Assembly: GCA_944324835.1 (NCBI GenBank)
Contig: CALUXV010000003.1
Coordinates: 1 to 64,000, forward strand
From: Candidatus Gastranaerophilales bacterium
GTDB lineage: Bacteria; Cyanobacteriota; Vampirovibrionia; Gastranaerophilales; Gastranaerophilaceae
Direction: 5' to 3'
Length of the DNA: 64,000 nt
Under the pieces are notes generated by a model that was not told the origin of the DNA, did no database searches, and saw only the letters and a list, made by a program, of their open reading frames with translations. The translations under genes were made by a program, and so were the position numbers. Shown here in pieces: positions 34,723 to 44,210 of the stretch (the first letter of the stretch is position 1; the number at the start of each line of letters is the position of its first letter).

Positions 34723-36967
34723 ATTTTTTCTTTTTCATTAAATCATTTCCATTTTCGTCAATAATTGATACTCCTGGCTTTGGAATAAACTCTTTTGTTT
34801 CATTATCCCAAAGATAATGTAAATATTCTGTTTCATTATAATACCAGCCGTAGTCACTTCCGTTTGTATTTCTAAGACCTAATTCTTTAGCTCTTTTTTC
34901 TACAAATTGTTTATCTAAATCTGAAAGTTTTTCAAGTTTATCCAAATTATCATTATCTTTATTGTTTAGATTTATTTTTTGTAATTCATCAAGAACAGGT
35001 TTCCCTATCTGAGAATTAAATCTTATTACATATACTTTGGCAGTATTATAAGAACAATCTCCACCATTCAATTTAAATTTAAGTTTCCCTTTATTATCAT
35101 ATTCTGCTGTTAAGTTTTCCGGCAACTGCGTATCCTCTACAAGTTCAAGAGTATTTATAATTTCATCTCTAAATCTGGTTTCTGTAACAAATTTATCTTT
35201 TGTTTTTAAGATTAATTTTTCTCCTAACTTATAGGAACCGTCCTCTTGCTTATCTACTGCATACAACGAAACATTATTATCTTTATCTTTTATTTCTACA
35301 ATTTGTCGATTTTCTTTTCCATCAACAGTTTTTTCTATAACTTTTGCATTTACTTCTTTTTCTAAATCTTGAATATTTACAAATCGCTTATTAAATATCG
35401 GTAAACGTTTCTTTTGAACAGCTATTTCTTTGTCTGTCGGAATAATTTCAGACGAAGTAATAATTTCTTCTGTAGTATCTTCTTGAATTTCTCCAATGTA
35501 TCGGTCAATATCACCTTGCCCAAGAGTTGTCATACTATTTTTCTTTAAGTCATTTAAAAGATTTTGTAATTCTCCTTTTTGAAGTTTTCCATCAGCTCCG
35601 GCATACTTTTTGAAAACTTGTCCGATATTTGCCAAATCTTTCACATCAATATCTATCTCACCGGCAAATTTTCTGGCGCCGGTTCTATTTTCAACAGATT
35701 GAGCTTCATTTTGAACAGCATTAAGATAAGATATCAATTCCTGCAAGGAAATACTATCATTTAAAATACGTTTAAAATCTGTATTATCTCTATTTCTGGC
35801 AGTATTATCAGAACTTATAGTTCTTAGAAGTATTTCTCCTGTTGTTTCAACAGTTCCTGATTGTTTATCCAGTGTAAGAGTTGAACCATCTGCGTTATTC
35901 ATAAGCATTGATGCAAATGTTTGAGATTGAGAAACAGCAGCTTCATCATTACCATGGTTTATTACTCCGGTTTCTGCGTCATAAGTTGACTGTTCGTTAA
36001 CTTTATCACCATGGTTATGGTACCTATGAACATTATCATCCGGTTCTTTTTTAGCAAGCGCTTGATGTAATGTTTCTTTTGTTGCATCACATTCAAATCT
36101 TAAAATATCTTCCGGATTACCAATTTCACCCCTCATTTTGTAGATTTGACCATCAAATTTAATACCTTCTTGGGTTGCTTCACACCCTTGAGGCAGCGGC
36201 ATGATTTCTCCGTTAACTAATATACCGGTAAAGTTTTTATCCTGTGTAATATACTGAAAAAAACCACTCTTTATACTCTCTTGTGTAAGAGATTTTGATT
36301 TTAGAACAGGCTTTGTTACATTTTCGACAATGCCTTGAACTGTTTTATCTTCGGTTAGCAGACCTTTTTGGGATTTATCTACAGAATCATCAATCACATA
36401 CTTGTCACTTTCCTCTCCGGTATAAATATTTGTTTGAGATTCTAAGATTTCATCCTTTTGTACAATTCGATAAGTATTATCAATATGATAAGTTGTTAGT
36501 CCATCATCTTTTGTAGTTTCGGTATTTTCTGTATAGTGAACCGTAACTTTAGAGTTACCATCATTATCCTCGCTGCCATACTGGATTTCACCTACAGAAT
36601 TTGTACTATTTAATACACTGTCAAACGTATCCATAAAAAATTTGCTGGCTTTATATCCATTATCTGCAAAAATCTGTTGAGTTTCAGAAGCATTTTTACC
36701 TTTTCTGATATCGCGTCTTGATATTGTTCCGTTTTCATTTCTATCAAGAGCTTCAAAAGCAGCTCTAGCCTGAATTTGTTCAGATTCATCAAGGATATTA
36801 GCATCTCCGTTTAATCCTGCAAATCTCGTAAAAATATCCAGTGCTTTTTGTTTATATTTTTCTTGTTTTTTACTACTTAATTTTTCAAGATTAGAGTTAA
36901 GATGTTGTTCAAATTCCTGTCTTGTAATACCTTTTTTACTTACATTATTCTGATAATTGAAACCCAT
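34721..36967 (-). CDS. Large EF-hand-like protein, family not recognised
   Basis: 748 aa, acidic, no signal peptide or membrane segment. Near residue 75 there is a canonical EF-hand loop (DRNENGTISRRD). A weaker one (NGDANILDESEQ) precedes it, and a third EF-like segment lies around residue 450 (KYAGADGKLQKGELQNLLND). The long middle is beta-rich with repeated Asp/Glu/Lys-rich strands (HYTENTETTKDDGLTTYHID). It is transcribed right after the EF-hand/transglycosylase gene (15-bp gap), and the N-terminal organisation is similar. The pair is likely functionally linked, possibly a calcium-dependent secreted structural protein; function inferred only from composition. Confidence 0.6.
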   Translation of the reverse strand: MGFNYQNNVSKKGITRQEFEQHLNSNLEKLSSKKQEKYKQKALDIFTRFAGLNGDANILDESEQIQARAAFEALDRNENGTISRRDIRKGKNASETQQIFADNGYKASKFFMDTFDSVLNSTNSVGEIQYGSEDNDGNSKVTVHYTENTETTKDDGLTTYHIDNTYRIVQKDEILESQTNIYTGEESDKYVIDDSVDKSQKGLLTEDKTVQGIVENVTKPVLKSKSLTQESIKSGFFQYITQDKNFTGILVNGEIMPLPQGCEATQEGIKFDGQIYKMRGEIGNPEDILRFECDATKETLHQALAKKEPDDNVHRYHNHGDKVNEQSTYDAETGVINHGNDEAAVSQSQTFASMLMNNADGSTLTLDKQSGTVETTGEILLRTISSDNTARNRDNTDFKRILNDSISLQELISYLNAVQNEAQSVENRTGARKFAGEIDIDVKDLANIGQVFKKYAGADGKLQKGELQNLLNDLKKNSMTTLGQGDIDRYIGEIQEDTTEEIITSSEIIPTDKEIAVQKKRLPIFNKRFVNIQDLEKEVNAKVIEKTVDGKENRQIVEIKDKDNNVSLYAVDKQEDGSYKLGEKLILKTKDKFVTETRFRDEIINTLELVEDTQLPENLTAEYDNKGKLKFKLNGGDCSYNTAKVYVIRFNSQIGKPVLDELQKINLNNKDNDNLDKLEKLSDLDKQFVEKRAKELGLRNTNGSDYGWYYNETEYLHYLWDNETKEFIPKPGVSIIDENGNDLMKKKK

Positions 36968-36982
36968 ATATACTTTAACTCC

Positions 36983-38518
36983 TTATTTCATATATTTATA
37001 AACTCTTTGAGCAAGATCTTCTTTAGAAATTTTGCCATCTCTGTTAACATCAAGTCCGGCATTAGCATTATAGTATTTGTCACCTTTTGCTGCCAGAATT
37101 TCTCGTTTTGCGAATGCAGGTAAAAATACCAGCGTATACATTGTACCGGCATTAAGTTTATCACCTGATTTGAAACCTGCAGATTTTTTACAATTTGACA
37201 GATATTTTTCAACATATGTTAATTGTTGTTCAGCACTCATTTGTTTTAATGCGGCAGTCGATGTACCTAATGATTTTGCTGTTGACGGCATAAATTGAAT
37301 TAAACCGGTTGCTCCGCTGCTTTTGTTAACAGCAGCAGATTTTAATCCGCTCTCCGACATCATTAGTCCGAGAAGAACATTTGCATCACAACCTAAACGT
37401 TTAGATACTTCGGTTGCCTTATTATAAAATCCATCAGAAAGCCAAGGTGCTTTCTTTTGCCATTTTTCTTTCAATGTTTTTGAATCATAACTAAATGTTT
37501 CCATATCAGAATCAAAATACTCTGACATTACTGGCTCTGATTGTATTTTTTGTACTGTATATTCCTGTATTGCCGTCAAATTATTAATTTGGCTTTGATA
37601 ATTTTCAATATCCTGCTTAGCACTGTTTTCTTCTGTTTCAATGTTTTGTTCCAGTAATTCTATTTTACTTTTTAGGGAATTATCATTTGATTTGATTTTA
37701 TCAAGTATTTTGTCAAGATTAATACTTTGTATCTCTGAATTTATTTCAAACTGCGTTTCAATTGTATTGTTGTATGAAGAATTAAATCGGTTAAGCGTTT
37801 TGTTTAATTTTTTCAATTCTTTATTTTTACTTTTTACTTCGTCACGATTAGTTTCATCTTCGCCGCTTGCTTTAATTTCGCTTTCCAGACAAATAATATT
37901 GTGAGTTATATTTTCAATATTTTCTGAATCTTCTTGAACTTGTATTTCAAGTGTTTTTGATTTTTTCTCAAGTTTTTCTATCTTTTCTCTGGATTCAAGA
38001 TATTTTTCTTTTAATTTTTGGTTAGTGTTATTGTTTTTTAGGACTAAATCATCAATTCGCCCTTGTATTTGTTTTATTATTCTGTCTGAAGAATCTTGCC
38101 TTAGTTTTATTAATCCTTCCAATGTCGTAATTTGAAAGGTTATGCTTGAAAGAAAAGTATTCGCATCCATACCTTCATCCATTGCTTTTTGATACGCTTT
38201 TTCAGGGAATTCGTTGCTGTATTCTTCCATTTTTTTAGAAATGTTGTTGTATAACCCATTCATATCATCTTCTGACAGAATATTACTTCCGTTTTCTCCA
38301 TCTGTTTTATTAATGTTTTTTAGATTATTAAACTCATTTTCATCAATTTTGTTGTCTTTATTGATATCAAGTTCATCAAATATTGCAGCAGGAGTTATTG
38401 AACCATCATATATTGATGCCGGCTCTTTCCTGTCGTTCTTTGTATTTGCGCAGCTGTCAAGAAATTCTTCTTTTGAAATTCCTGCACGAAGTATATTTTT
38501 TAAGCTCTCTATATCCAT
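36983..38518 (-). CDS. Lytic transglycosylase (SLT domain) with EF-hand-like ends and coiled coil
   Basis: 511 aa. N-terminal EF-hand loop (DINKDNKIDENE, about residue 50), long coiled coil (about 110-310), then a lysozyme-like SLT domain (about 350-480): ANVLLGLMMSESGLKSAAVN with the catalytic Glu, SSGATGLIQFMPSTAKSLG, and a terminal EF-hand loop (DVNRDGKISKED). The predicted reaction is cleavage of peptidoglycan glycan strands with formation of anhydro-MurNAc. It has no signal peptide, so it may leave the cell through the flagellar or another secretion route. The gene lies downstream of the rod operon, whose assembly needs such a wall-opening enzyme (the FlgJ role); this link is inferred. 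Confidence 0.8.
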   Translation of the reverse strand: MDIESLKNILRAGISKEEFLDSCANTKNDRKEPASIYDGSITPAAIFDELDINKDNKIDENEFNNLKNINKTDGENGSNILSEDDMNGLYNNISKKMEEYSNEFPEKAYQKAMDEGMDANTFLSSITFQITTLEGLIKLRQDSSDRIIKQIQGRIDDLVLKNNNTNQKLKEKYLESREKIEKLEKKSKTLEIQVQEDSENIENITHNIICLESEIKASGEDETNRDEVKSKNKELKKLNKTLNRFNSSYNNTIETQFEINSEIQSINLDKILDKIKSNDNSLKSKIELLEQNIETEENSAKQDIENYQSQINNLTAIQEYTVQKIQSEPVMSEYFDSDMETFSYDSKTLKEKWQKKAPWLSDGFYNKATEVSKRLGCDANVLLGLMMSESGLKSAAVNKSSGATGLIQFMPSTAKSLGTSTAALKQMSAEQQLTYVEKYLSNCKKSAGFKSGDKLNAGTMYTLVFLPAFAKREILAAKGDKYYNANAGLDVNRDGKISKEDLAQRVYKYMK

Positions 38519-38892
38519 TTATATTCTTTCAAAAAAATATTTTACACTTCATACATCAATAAAGTTTTTCAAAATAATAAAATTTCACAATAAAGATATT
38601 TGTAACATGTTGTAATAATAAAAACGGCAGATGTAGTTGGACATCTGCCAGTCAATAAACGGTTTGATAATTTCCATTATAATAAGGTCTATGTATATCT
38701 TTGAATCATTGCATTTTTTGTTTTTGTAACTTTCTTTTTTAACGGGGTTTAGTGTAACGGGTAAACAGGAATCTAACCGTGTTTATTTACTTATAACGGA
38801 AGAACTGAACTTTAATTCATCTCATTTACCCCTTACCCCTTTACCTCTTACTTATAAACGGGTAGCAGGAGTTTTAACCGAATTCATCCCCC
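38519..38892. other. Intergenic region between rod operon and transglycosylase gene
   Basis: No ORF. Carries the terminator of the rod operon and two imperfect direct repeats of the type ACGGGTAaACAGGaatctAACCG (about 38757-38780) and ACGGGTAGCAGGAGTTTTAACCG (about 38856-38880). A TTACCCCTTTACCTCTTA string near 38825 resembles the tract at 3011-3046. Confidence 0.5.
38621..38650 (-). terminator. Rho-independent terminator downstream of flgC
   Basis: Read on the minus strand, TGGCAGATGT pairs with ACATCTGCCg around CCAACT and is followed by TTTTTATTATT. It lies 240 bp past the flgC stop. Confidence 0.65.
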
Positions 38893-39336
38893 CTATCTAC
38901 CGATATCAACAGCTTTTGTTGCCATTGATTTGGTGATATTGATAACAGCGAGGTTTGCTTCGTAGGCTCTTTGCGCAAGAACTGCGTCAGCCATATCAAC
39001 CATAGCGTTTACGTTAGATGAACGAATATAACCGTTTGCATCAGCATCAGGGTGACCCGGACGATATATTTTATCACCCATTGTAGGGTCTTCTACAACA
39101 CCGTTGAAGGTTACGCCGCCGGATAAATAAGGAAGTGTACCTGTTCCGAATACATCGTTTTTCATCTGGTTAAGAACTCCTCTAAATGAACAATCATCTG
39201 TTGCATTCAAAATAGGAATTTTTCTTACATAGTTTGGAGTATCAATATTTGCGATGTTTTTTGCGTGGATATCCAGTCTTATACCGTGGCATTTTAAGGC
39301 GTGAGAGCCGATATCCATTGATTCCATTATACCCAT
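38893..39336 (-). CDS. flgC: Flagellar basal-body rod protein FlgC
   Basis: 147 aa. Proximal rod subunit. The N-terminal rod motif HAKNIANIDTPNYVRK and the C-terminal block SNVNAMVDMADAVLAQRAYE, then ANLAVINITKSMATKAVDIG, are clear. It is the last gene of the operon, 7 bp after flgB. The loop around residues 45-75 is lineage-specific. Confidence 0.95.
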   Translation of the reverse strand: MGIMESMDIGSHALKCHGIRLDIHAKNIANIDTPNYVRKIPILNATDDCSFRGVLNQMKNDVFGTGTLPYLSGGVTFNGVVEDPTMGDKIYRPGHPDADANGYIRSSNVNAMVDMADAVLAQRAYEANLAVINITKSMATKAVDIGR

Positions 39337-39343
39337 AGTGTGC

Positions 39344-39688
39344 CTACTTTCCTACGTTAATTACTGTTTTCATTTGTGTAATGATATTAGACATTCTTCT
39401 TGATGCCATTGAATAAAGAATTGCATTCTTTTGCATTTCCGTTAATTCATTTGCCGGATTGATTTCTTCCTGTTCATAATCAGGAAATACAGGACAAGGT
39501 CCCATTCTTTGAGATAATTTTGTTTCAAGTTCTCCACATCCCAGATATGAAGCAAAATCAAGATGTTGTCTTACATAGCCCGGAGTATCGACGTTTGCGA
39601 TATTGGCACCTAATGCTCTTTGTTGTTGAGCGATTAAACCGAGTGCCAGAGATGTTTTTCCAATACTGTCTAAACTTGCGTATGACAT
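39344..39688 (-). CDS. flgB: Flagellar basal-body rod protein FlgB
   Basis: 114 aa. Has the rod signature ALGANIANVDTPGYVRQHLD and the FlgB ending NAILYSMASRRMSNIITQMK. It is slightly shorter than usual (about 130). It follows the second rod gene after 12 bp. FlgB joins FliE and FlgC at the base of the rod. Confidence 0.93.
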   Translation of the reverse strand: MSYASLDSIGKTSLALGLIAQQQRALGANIANVDTPGYVRQHLDFASYLGCGELETKLSQRMGPCPVFPDYEQEEINPANELTEMQKNAILYSMASRRMSNIITQMKTVINVGK

Positions 39689-39700
39689 TAGTTAAGCTCC

Positions 39701-40414
39701 TTATTCTCGAATGTTAATACCTTTGTTGTACATGTCATCTGCTACTTTTAATAGACGCATACTTGCAATCATTGATGCATTAAGTCTTAACATATCGTTT
39801 ACTTCCGCATAAATATTAGTATTTGAATTTTCTGAGAAACATTGTTTGAATCTATCGTGAGATAATACAAGTTTTGGTTGTCCGGAAGTTTCAGTTGCAA
39901 CCATTTTGTTATTAACCCCTTGTTCAAGTTCTTCCGGAGCATCAAATGTTACAAGCGGAATTGTTCCGATTTTTTTAGCAGGAGAGCCTGCAAAATCATA
40001 ACTCATAACATCACCGTTAGGTTTAATTTGGAACTTGTAACTATTTGGCGGGAATTTAATACCATCGCCTACAATCCAGTCATCAAGCGTATACAGATAC
40101 CCGTCTGCACCTTGTTTAAATGCCCCATCTCTTGTGTATTGGATTTCTCCGTCAGGAGATGTCACTGGAATGTAACCAGGACCTTCAATTGCAACATCAT
40201 AAGGATTGTCAGTAATTCTTAGAGAACCCTGCTTTGAGTCAGTTCTAATTGCACCTTCAATATAACCGCTTTCTTTCAGCATTTGCTCAAAACGAACGCA
40301 TTTATAACCGGCAGTATTATAGTTTGCCAAGTTGTTTCCAACATATGCAAGTCTGTCAAATTGATTGGTTGCGTTGTTTATGCTTCTTCTAATAATTGCT
40401 TGAGCGTTAAACAT
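39701..40414 (-). CDS. FlgF/FlgG-type flagellar rod protein
   Basis: 237 aa. N-terminal rod motif AYVGNNLANYNTAGYKCVRF, followed by the FlgE/F/G beta domain (NPYDVAIEGPGYIPVTSPDG, QYTRDGAFKQGADGYLYTLD, then PPNSYKFQIKPNGDVMS) and a C-terminal helix (NDMLRLNASMIASMRLLKVA). I cannot decide between FlgF and FlgG. It is followed 12 bp later by flgB and preceded by another family member (14 bp). Confidence 0.88.
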   Translation of the reverse strand: MFNAQAIIRRSINNATNQFDRLAYVGNNLANYNTAGYKCVRFEQMLKESGYIEGAIRTDSKQGSLRITDNPYDVAIEGPGYIPVTSPDGEIQYTRDGAFKQGADGYLYTLDDWIVGDGIKFPPNSYKFQIKPNGDVMSYDFAGSPAKKIGTIPLVTFDAPEELEQGVNNKMVATETSGQPKLVLSHDRFKQCFSENSNTNIYAEVNDMLRLNASMIASMRLLKVADDMYNKGINIRE

Positions 40415-40428
40415 AATTATTTATCTCC

Positions 40429-41127
40429 TTATGATGCAGAACCTAACTGGCTGATTGCTTTTTGCATGTTTGTATTATTCATAATAAACATTTGCCTGTT
40501 TGCTTCAAAGTTTCTGATTGTCGGCATAACTGCTAAAAACTCATTTTGAAGTGATACGTTTGAATATTCGTTGAACCCTTGTTTTACATCCGGATTCATA
40601 ACTGCCATACCGTTGGCATCTACAATTCCAAGAAACGCAACAGGTTCAAGTTTTCTTTTTTCTTTACTAAAGACACTAACAAGTCCTTTTCTATTGATAA
40701 CAACTTCTTTTACATCCTCAGGAACTCTATGGAGTTTTATCGGAACACCGCTGTCAGATAGAACTTTGTTATCCTCCATATTAAGAAGATTACCCTCCTT
40801 ATCAAGTTTAAATCTCCCGTCACGAGTTAGCTGCACTCCGTTCGGGGTTTGAATTTGGAAATATCCTTTGTTTGCTAGAGCAATATCAAGAGGTTTTTCA
40901 GAAGTCATAATACGACCAACTTTGTCATCAACGTTTCTAGAAATCCCATGAACACCAAGAAATTCAGAGAAAGAAGATACAACGGCATCTTTTCTCTGGT
41001 AGCCGATTTTATCAAACCCGTTTACATTCTCGTTTGTTATCCCAAGAAGTTCTGTTGCAACATGCATTGCTCTGATTGAAGATCTGACTCCAAGTTCACA
41101 GTACCTGACTCCACCGTTAATCTTCAT
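40429..41127 (-). CDS. FlgF/FlgG-type flagellar rod protein with altered N-terminal motif
   Basis: 232 aa. The beta domain and C-terminal helix are typical (SEKPLDIALANKGYFQIQTP, QLTRDGRFKLDKEGNLLNME, NEFLAVMPTIRNFEANRQMF). The conserved rod helix motif NxANxxTxGFK is replaced by TNENVNGFDKIGYQRKD, so the N-terminal D0 helix is changed. First gene of the rod operon. It may fill the FlgG (distal rod) or FlgF place; the order FlgF/G, FlgF/G, FlgB, FlgC is itself unusual. Confidence 0.85.
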   Translation of the reverse strand: MKINGGVRYCELGVRSSIRAMHVATELLGITNENVNGFDKIGYQRKDAVVSSFSEFLGVHGISRNVDDKVGRIMTSEKPLDIALANKGYFQIQTPNGVQLTRDGRFKLDKEGNLLNMEDNKVLSDSGVPIKLHRVPEDVKEVVINRKGLVSVFSKEKRKLEPVAFLGIVDANGMAVMNPDVKQGFNEYSNVSLQNEFLAVMPTIRNFEANRQMFIMNNTNMQKAISQLGSAS

Positions 41128-41357
41128 TTTTCTACCTCTCTAATTCGTTAGTTAAACTATTTTTTATATCGGATTATCTACTCGTTTTATTAAATATTAC
41201 GGTTTAAAATCCTCTATATGTACTACCCTGTATTTGTTTATAATAATTATTTTGTATAAGTCAAAATTTTAATTAATAGTGATAAATATTAACTATTTAA
41301 TTAGTAGTATACCCTGCTATCTAATTTTCTAAATTATTTTTATAGTAAAATCTAACT
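41128..41357. other. Divergent intergenic region between rod operon and bioF
   Basis: No ORF. An imperfect dyad (AATAGT at 41275-41280 and ACTATT at 41292-41297, with further partial pairing outside) and a TATAGT box (41341-41346) lie before bioF. I do not see a BirA- or BioR-type operator. Confidence 0.35.
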
Positions 41358-42506
41358 ATGCAAAACATAATCAAAGAATTAAAACATCTAAAAAATAATA
41401 GTATGTTCCGCAAAATACCTCAGATAGAAAAAAAAGAGGGCAAGTATATCTATATAAATGAACAAAAATTACTCAATTTATCATCTAACGATTACCTTAA
41501 TATCAGTACCGATAAAGATTTAGTAAAAGAATTTTGTGATAAATTTGCAAATTCTTCGGACTTCTGTTTTTCATCAGCCTCTGCAAGATTATTAAGCGGA
41601 ACATCAGATATATATAATAAACTTGAAACAACACTTGCAAACCTGTTTCAAAAAGATGCGGCATTAATTTTTAATACCGGATATCAATGCAATCTCGGAG
41701 TAATCTCAACAATTGCATCAAAGGGAGACGTAATTTTTTCGGACAAATTAAACCATGCCAGCATAATAGATGGAATGCGATTATCAGAAGCAAATTTTTA
41801 TAGATACAAACATCTTAATTACGAGCATCTTGAAGAATTATTAATAAAATATCGAGAAAAATATAACCGTGCAATCATTGTTTCTGAGTCGATATTTTCA
41901 ATGGATGGTGACATTGCAAATATTCAGAAGCTTATTGAACTTAAACAAAAATACAATGCTATTTTAATGATTGACGAAGCACACGCATTTTGTGCAATTG
42001 ACGACGAATGTACCGGAATATCAAATTATAGAAATGTAGATATTATAACTGCCACTTTCGGTAAAGCACTCGGTTCATTTGGAGCTTTTACAGTCGGGAA
42101 TAAAGATATTATAGAATATTTGACCAATAAAGCACGTTCTTTTATATTTTCAACTTCAATCCCTCCAATTAATATAATGTGGACAAACTGGCTTTTAACA
42201 GAAAAAAAAGAATATTTAGAACATAAACGAGAAAAACTTGCTCAACTTACAATCAAAACACATAATTATTTATATAACGAAGGAATTGAAACAACTTCAG
42301 AATCTCAAATAATACCGGTTGTACTTAACACTCCTGATAAAGCAGAAATGATTGCAGAGCAATTACAATCTCAAGGATATTTTGTATTACCAATCAGACC
42401 TCCAACTGTACCAATCGGAACTTCCAGGCTGCGATTATCTTTAACAGCAGATATTAGTATTGATGAAATAAAAAATTTGTTTGAGATAATTAAAAATGAA
42501 ATATAA
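41358..42506 (+). CDS. bioF: 8-amino-7-oxononanoate synthase
   Basis: PLP enzyme that condenses pimeloyl-ACP (or -CoA) with L-alanine in biotin synthesis. 382 aa. The motifs are FSSASARLLSGTSDIYNKLE, FNTGYQCNLGVISTIASKGD, DEAHAFC, and the PLP lysine in TATFGKALGSFGAF (Lys236), ending with RPPTVPIGTSRLRLSLTAD. There is no ribosome-binding site; a TATAGT box 11 nt before the ATG suggests a very short leader. First gene of bioF-bioG-bioC; overlaps bioG by 11 bp. Confidence 0.95.
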   Translation: MQNIIKELKHLKNNSMFRKIPQIEKKEGKYIYINEQKLLNLSSNDYLNISTDKDLVKEFCDKFANSSDFCFSSASARLLSGTSDIYNKLETTLANLFQKDAALIFNTGYQCNLGVISTIASKGDVIFSDKLNHASIIDGMRLSEANFYRYKHLNYEHLEELLIKYREKYNRAIIVSESIFSMDGDIANIQKLIELKQKYNAILMIDEAHAFCAIDDECTGISNYRNVDIITATFGKALGSFGAFTVGNKDIIEYLTNKARSFIFSTSIPPINIMWTNWLLTEKKEYLEHKREKLAQLTIKTHNYLYNEGIETTSESQIIPVVLNTPDKAEMIAEQLQSQGYFVLPIRPPTVPIGTSRLRLSLTADISIDEIKNLFEIIKNEI

Positions 42507-43110
42507 ATTCTATAATGAAAATAACAACAAACTAATTATATTTTTTAACGGCTGGGGAATGGATGAATTCATTATTTCGCATTTAGACCGCACCGGCTTT
42601 GATTTACTTGTTATATATAATTATAATGATTTAGATATTGAATATCTTCCATTAGAAAATTACAGTAAAAAATATATTGTAGGTTGGTCAATGGGTGTTA
42701 TGGTGTCCACTATTTTTTATGATTGTTTTGGAAAAATTGATAAATATATCGCAATAAACGGAACACCTAAACCAATAGATAATAAATACGGGATACCCGA
42801 AAAAGTTTATAAACTTACTCTAAGAGGTTTTAATGAAAATACATGTCGGAGATTTATGGAAAACATGTTTGAAACTAAACCTCCAATTGAAAAATTTTCA
42901 AATAGAACATTAGAATCTCAAAAAGAAGAACTAAAAAATCTTATGGGAATTGAAGGGAAATACATATCTTTTGATAAGGTTTTTGTATCAGAAAATGATA
43001 ATATTATTCCGACAAAAAACCAATTGAATTATTGGAAACATCCTGTAATAATAAAAGGCGGACATTGTCCGTTTTATAATTTTAAAAGCTGGTCTGAAAT
43101 AGTATGTTAA
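42496..43110 (+). CDS. bioG: Pimeloyl-ACP methyl ester esterase BioG
   Basis: 204-aa alpha/beta hydrolase (DUF452) that removes the methyl group from pimeloyl-ACP methyl ester. The nucleophile elbow is GWSMG (about residue 58), preceded by IIFFNGWGMDEFIISHL, and the terminal catalytic His lies in KGGHCPFYNF. BioG replaces BioH in genomes such as Haemophilus and Bacteroidetes. It overlaps bioF by 11 bp and bioC by 7 bp, so the three are translated as one coupled unit. Confidence 0.92.
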   Translation: MKYKFYNENNNKLIIFFNGWGMDEFIISHLDRTGFDLLVIYNYNDLDIEYLPLENYSKKYIVGWSMGVMVSTIFYDCFGKIDKYIAINGTPKPIDNKYGIPEKVYKLTLRGFNENTCRRFMENMFETKPPIEKFSNRTLESQKEELKNLMGIEGKYISFDKVFVSENDNIIPTKNQLNYWKHPVIIKGGHCPFYNFKSWSEIVC

Positions 43111-43817
43111 ATAAGCAACTTATAAAACAACGTTTTACAAAAAATTTAAAAACATATAGAGAATATGCTGTCGTACAAAACAAAATGGCAGAAACATTAA
43201 CAGATATGATAGATATTCTGCCTGCATCGGTTTTAGAACTGGGATGCGGTTGCGGAATTTTAACAGAAAAACTTATATCAAAATTTGATATTAAAACTTA
43301 TACTGCAATTGACATTGTTGAAGAATGCGAAAGTTATATTAAAGAAATTTCTTCAAATATAGAGTTTATTCCGGCAGATATTGAAACATATCCGTTTAAG
43401 AATAAGTACGATTTGATAATTTCAAATGCAACATTTCAATGGATTGAGAATTTACCATCATTTATCAAAAAATTAAAACATCTGCTAACACCTTCCGGCA
43501 AACTTTTATTCTCAGCTTTTGGAAAAGAAAACTTAAAAGAGATAAAAAAAATTACAGGTATTGGCTTAGATTACAATATTGTTGATTTGTTAAAAGATTG
43601 TAAATCTAAAGAAGAAATCTTATCCTTAGAATTTAATACCCCCAAAGATGTTCTTAAACACTTAAAATTTACAGGAGTAAATTCAATTGAGAACAAACAT
43701 TGGACAAAAGCTAATTTAAAAAATTTTGAAGAAACTTATAAAAAAATTTCGCCTGATAAAATCATACTTACATATAATCCTATCTATATATCAATAACAA
43801 GCAAACAAGCGGGATAA
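43104..43817 (+). CDS. bioC: Malonyl-ACP O-methyltransferase BioC
   Basis: 237 aa. SAM-binding motif VLELGCGCGILTEKLISKFD (about residue 45), NATFQWIENLPSFIKKLK and LTPSGKLLFSAFGKENLKEI, typical of BioC. It primes fatty-acid synthesis with a disguised malonyl group to make the pimeloyl chain of biotin. bioA, bioD and bioB must be elsewhere. Confidence 0.92.
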   Translation: MLNKQLIKQRFTKNLKTYREYAVVQNKMAETLTDMIDILPASVLELGCGCGILTEKLISKFDIKTYTAIDIVEECESYIKEISSNIEFIPADIETYPFKNKYDLIISNATFQWIENLPSFIKKLKHLLTPSGKLLFSAFGKENLKEIKKITGIGLDYNIVDLLKDCKSKEEILSLEFNTPKDVLKHLKFTGVNSIENKHWTKANLKNFEETYKKISPDKIILTYNPIYISITSKQAG

Positions 43818-43913
43818 AACCTGTTTATAACCTGTATCAATTGATTAACCTTCATTGTTTTCCCACTTGCCGCTCGTTTGGATTGAATATGTACTTAAGA
43901 ATATGAGAAACTT

Positions 43914-44081
43914 TTAAAAGCCCCGTTGCAGCAGTATGTTATTTTCCGGAGCAGACATGAATAATTGATTTAAAACATACGCCTTTGTTTCATAAATGAT
44001 ACTATCATTTTGTTTTCTTCTTAAATCACACAATCCGATAACTGTTGATTCATTGTTAAATAAACTTTTAATAAAACCCAT
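43914..44081 (-). CDS. Hypothetical small protein, 55 aa
   Basis: A small ORF on the minus strand: MGFIKSLFNNESTVIGLCDL at the N-terminus, a charged middle and the end SAPENNILLQRGF. AAAGGA lies 8 nt before the ATG. A promoter-like TTGACT with TAAATA 16 nt later precedes it. No family recognised. It fills the otherwise empty gap between bioC and the DUF1858 gene. Confidence 0.55.
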   Translation of the reverse strand: MGFIKSLFNNESTVIGLCDLRRKQNDSIIYETKAYVLNQLFMSAPENNILLQRGF

Positions 44082-44210
44082 ATTTTAAATCCTTTCTTTT
44101 TGTTGTACAATTTATTTAATGATATTTATTTAAAAGTCAAGGATTTGAAGGAATAAAATTATTTTTTAATCACCTAAATCCTCTAAAATAACAATAATAA
44201 GGAGCAAGTC

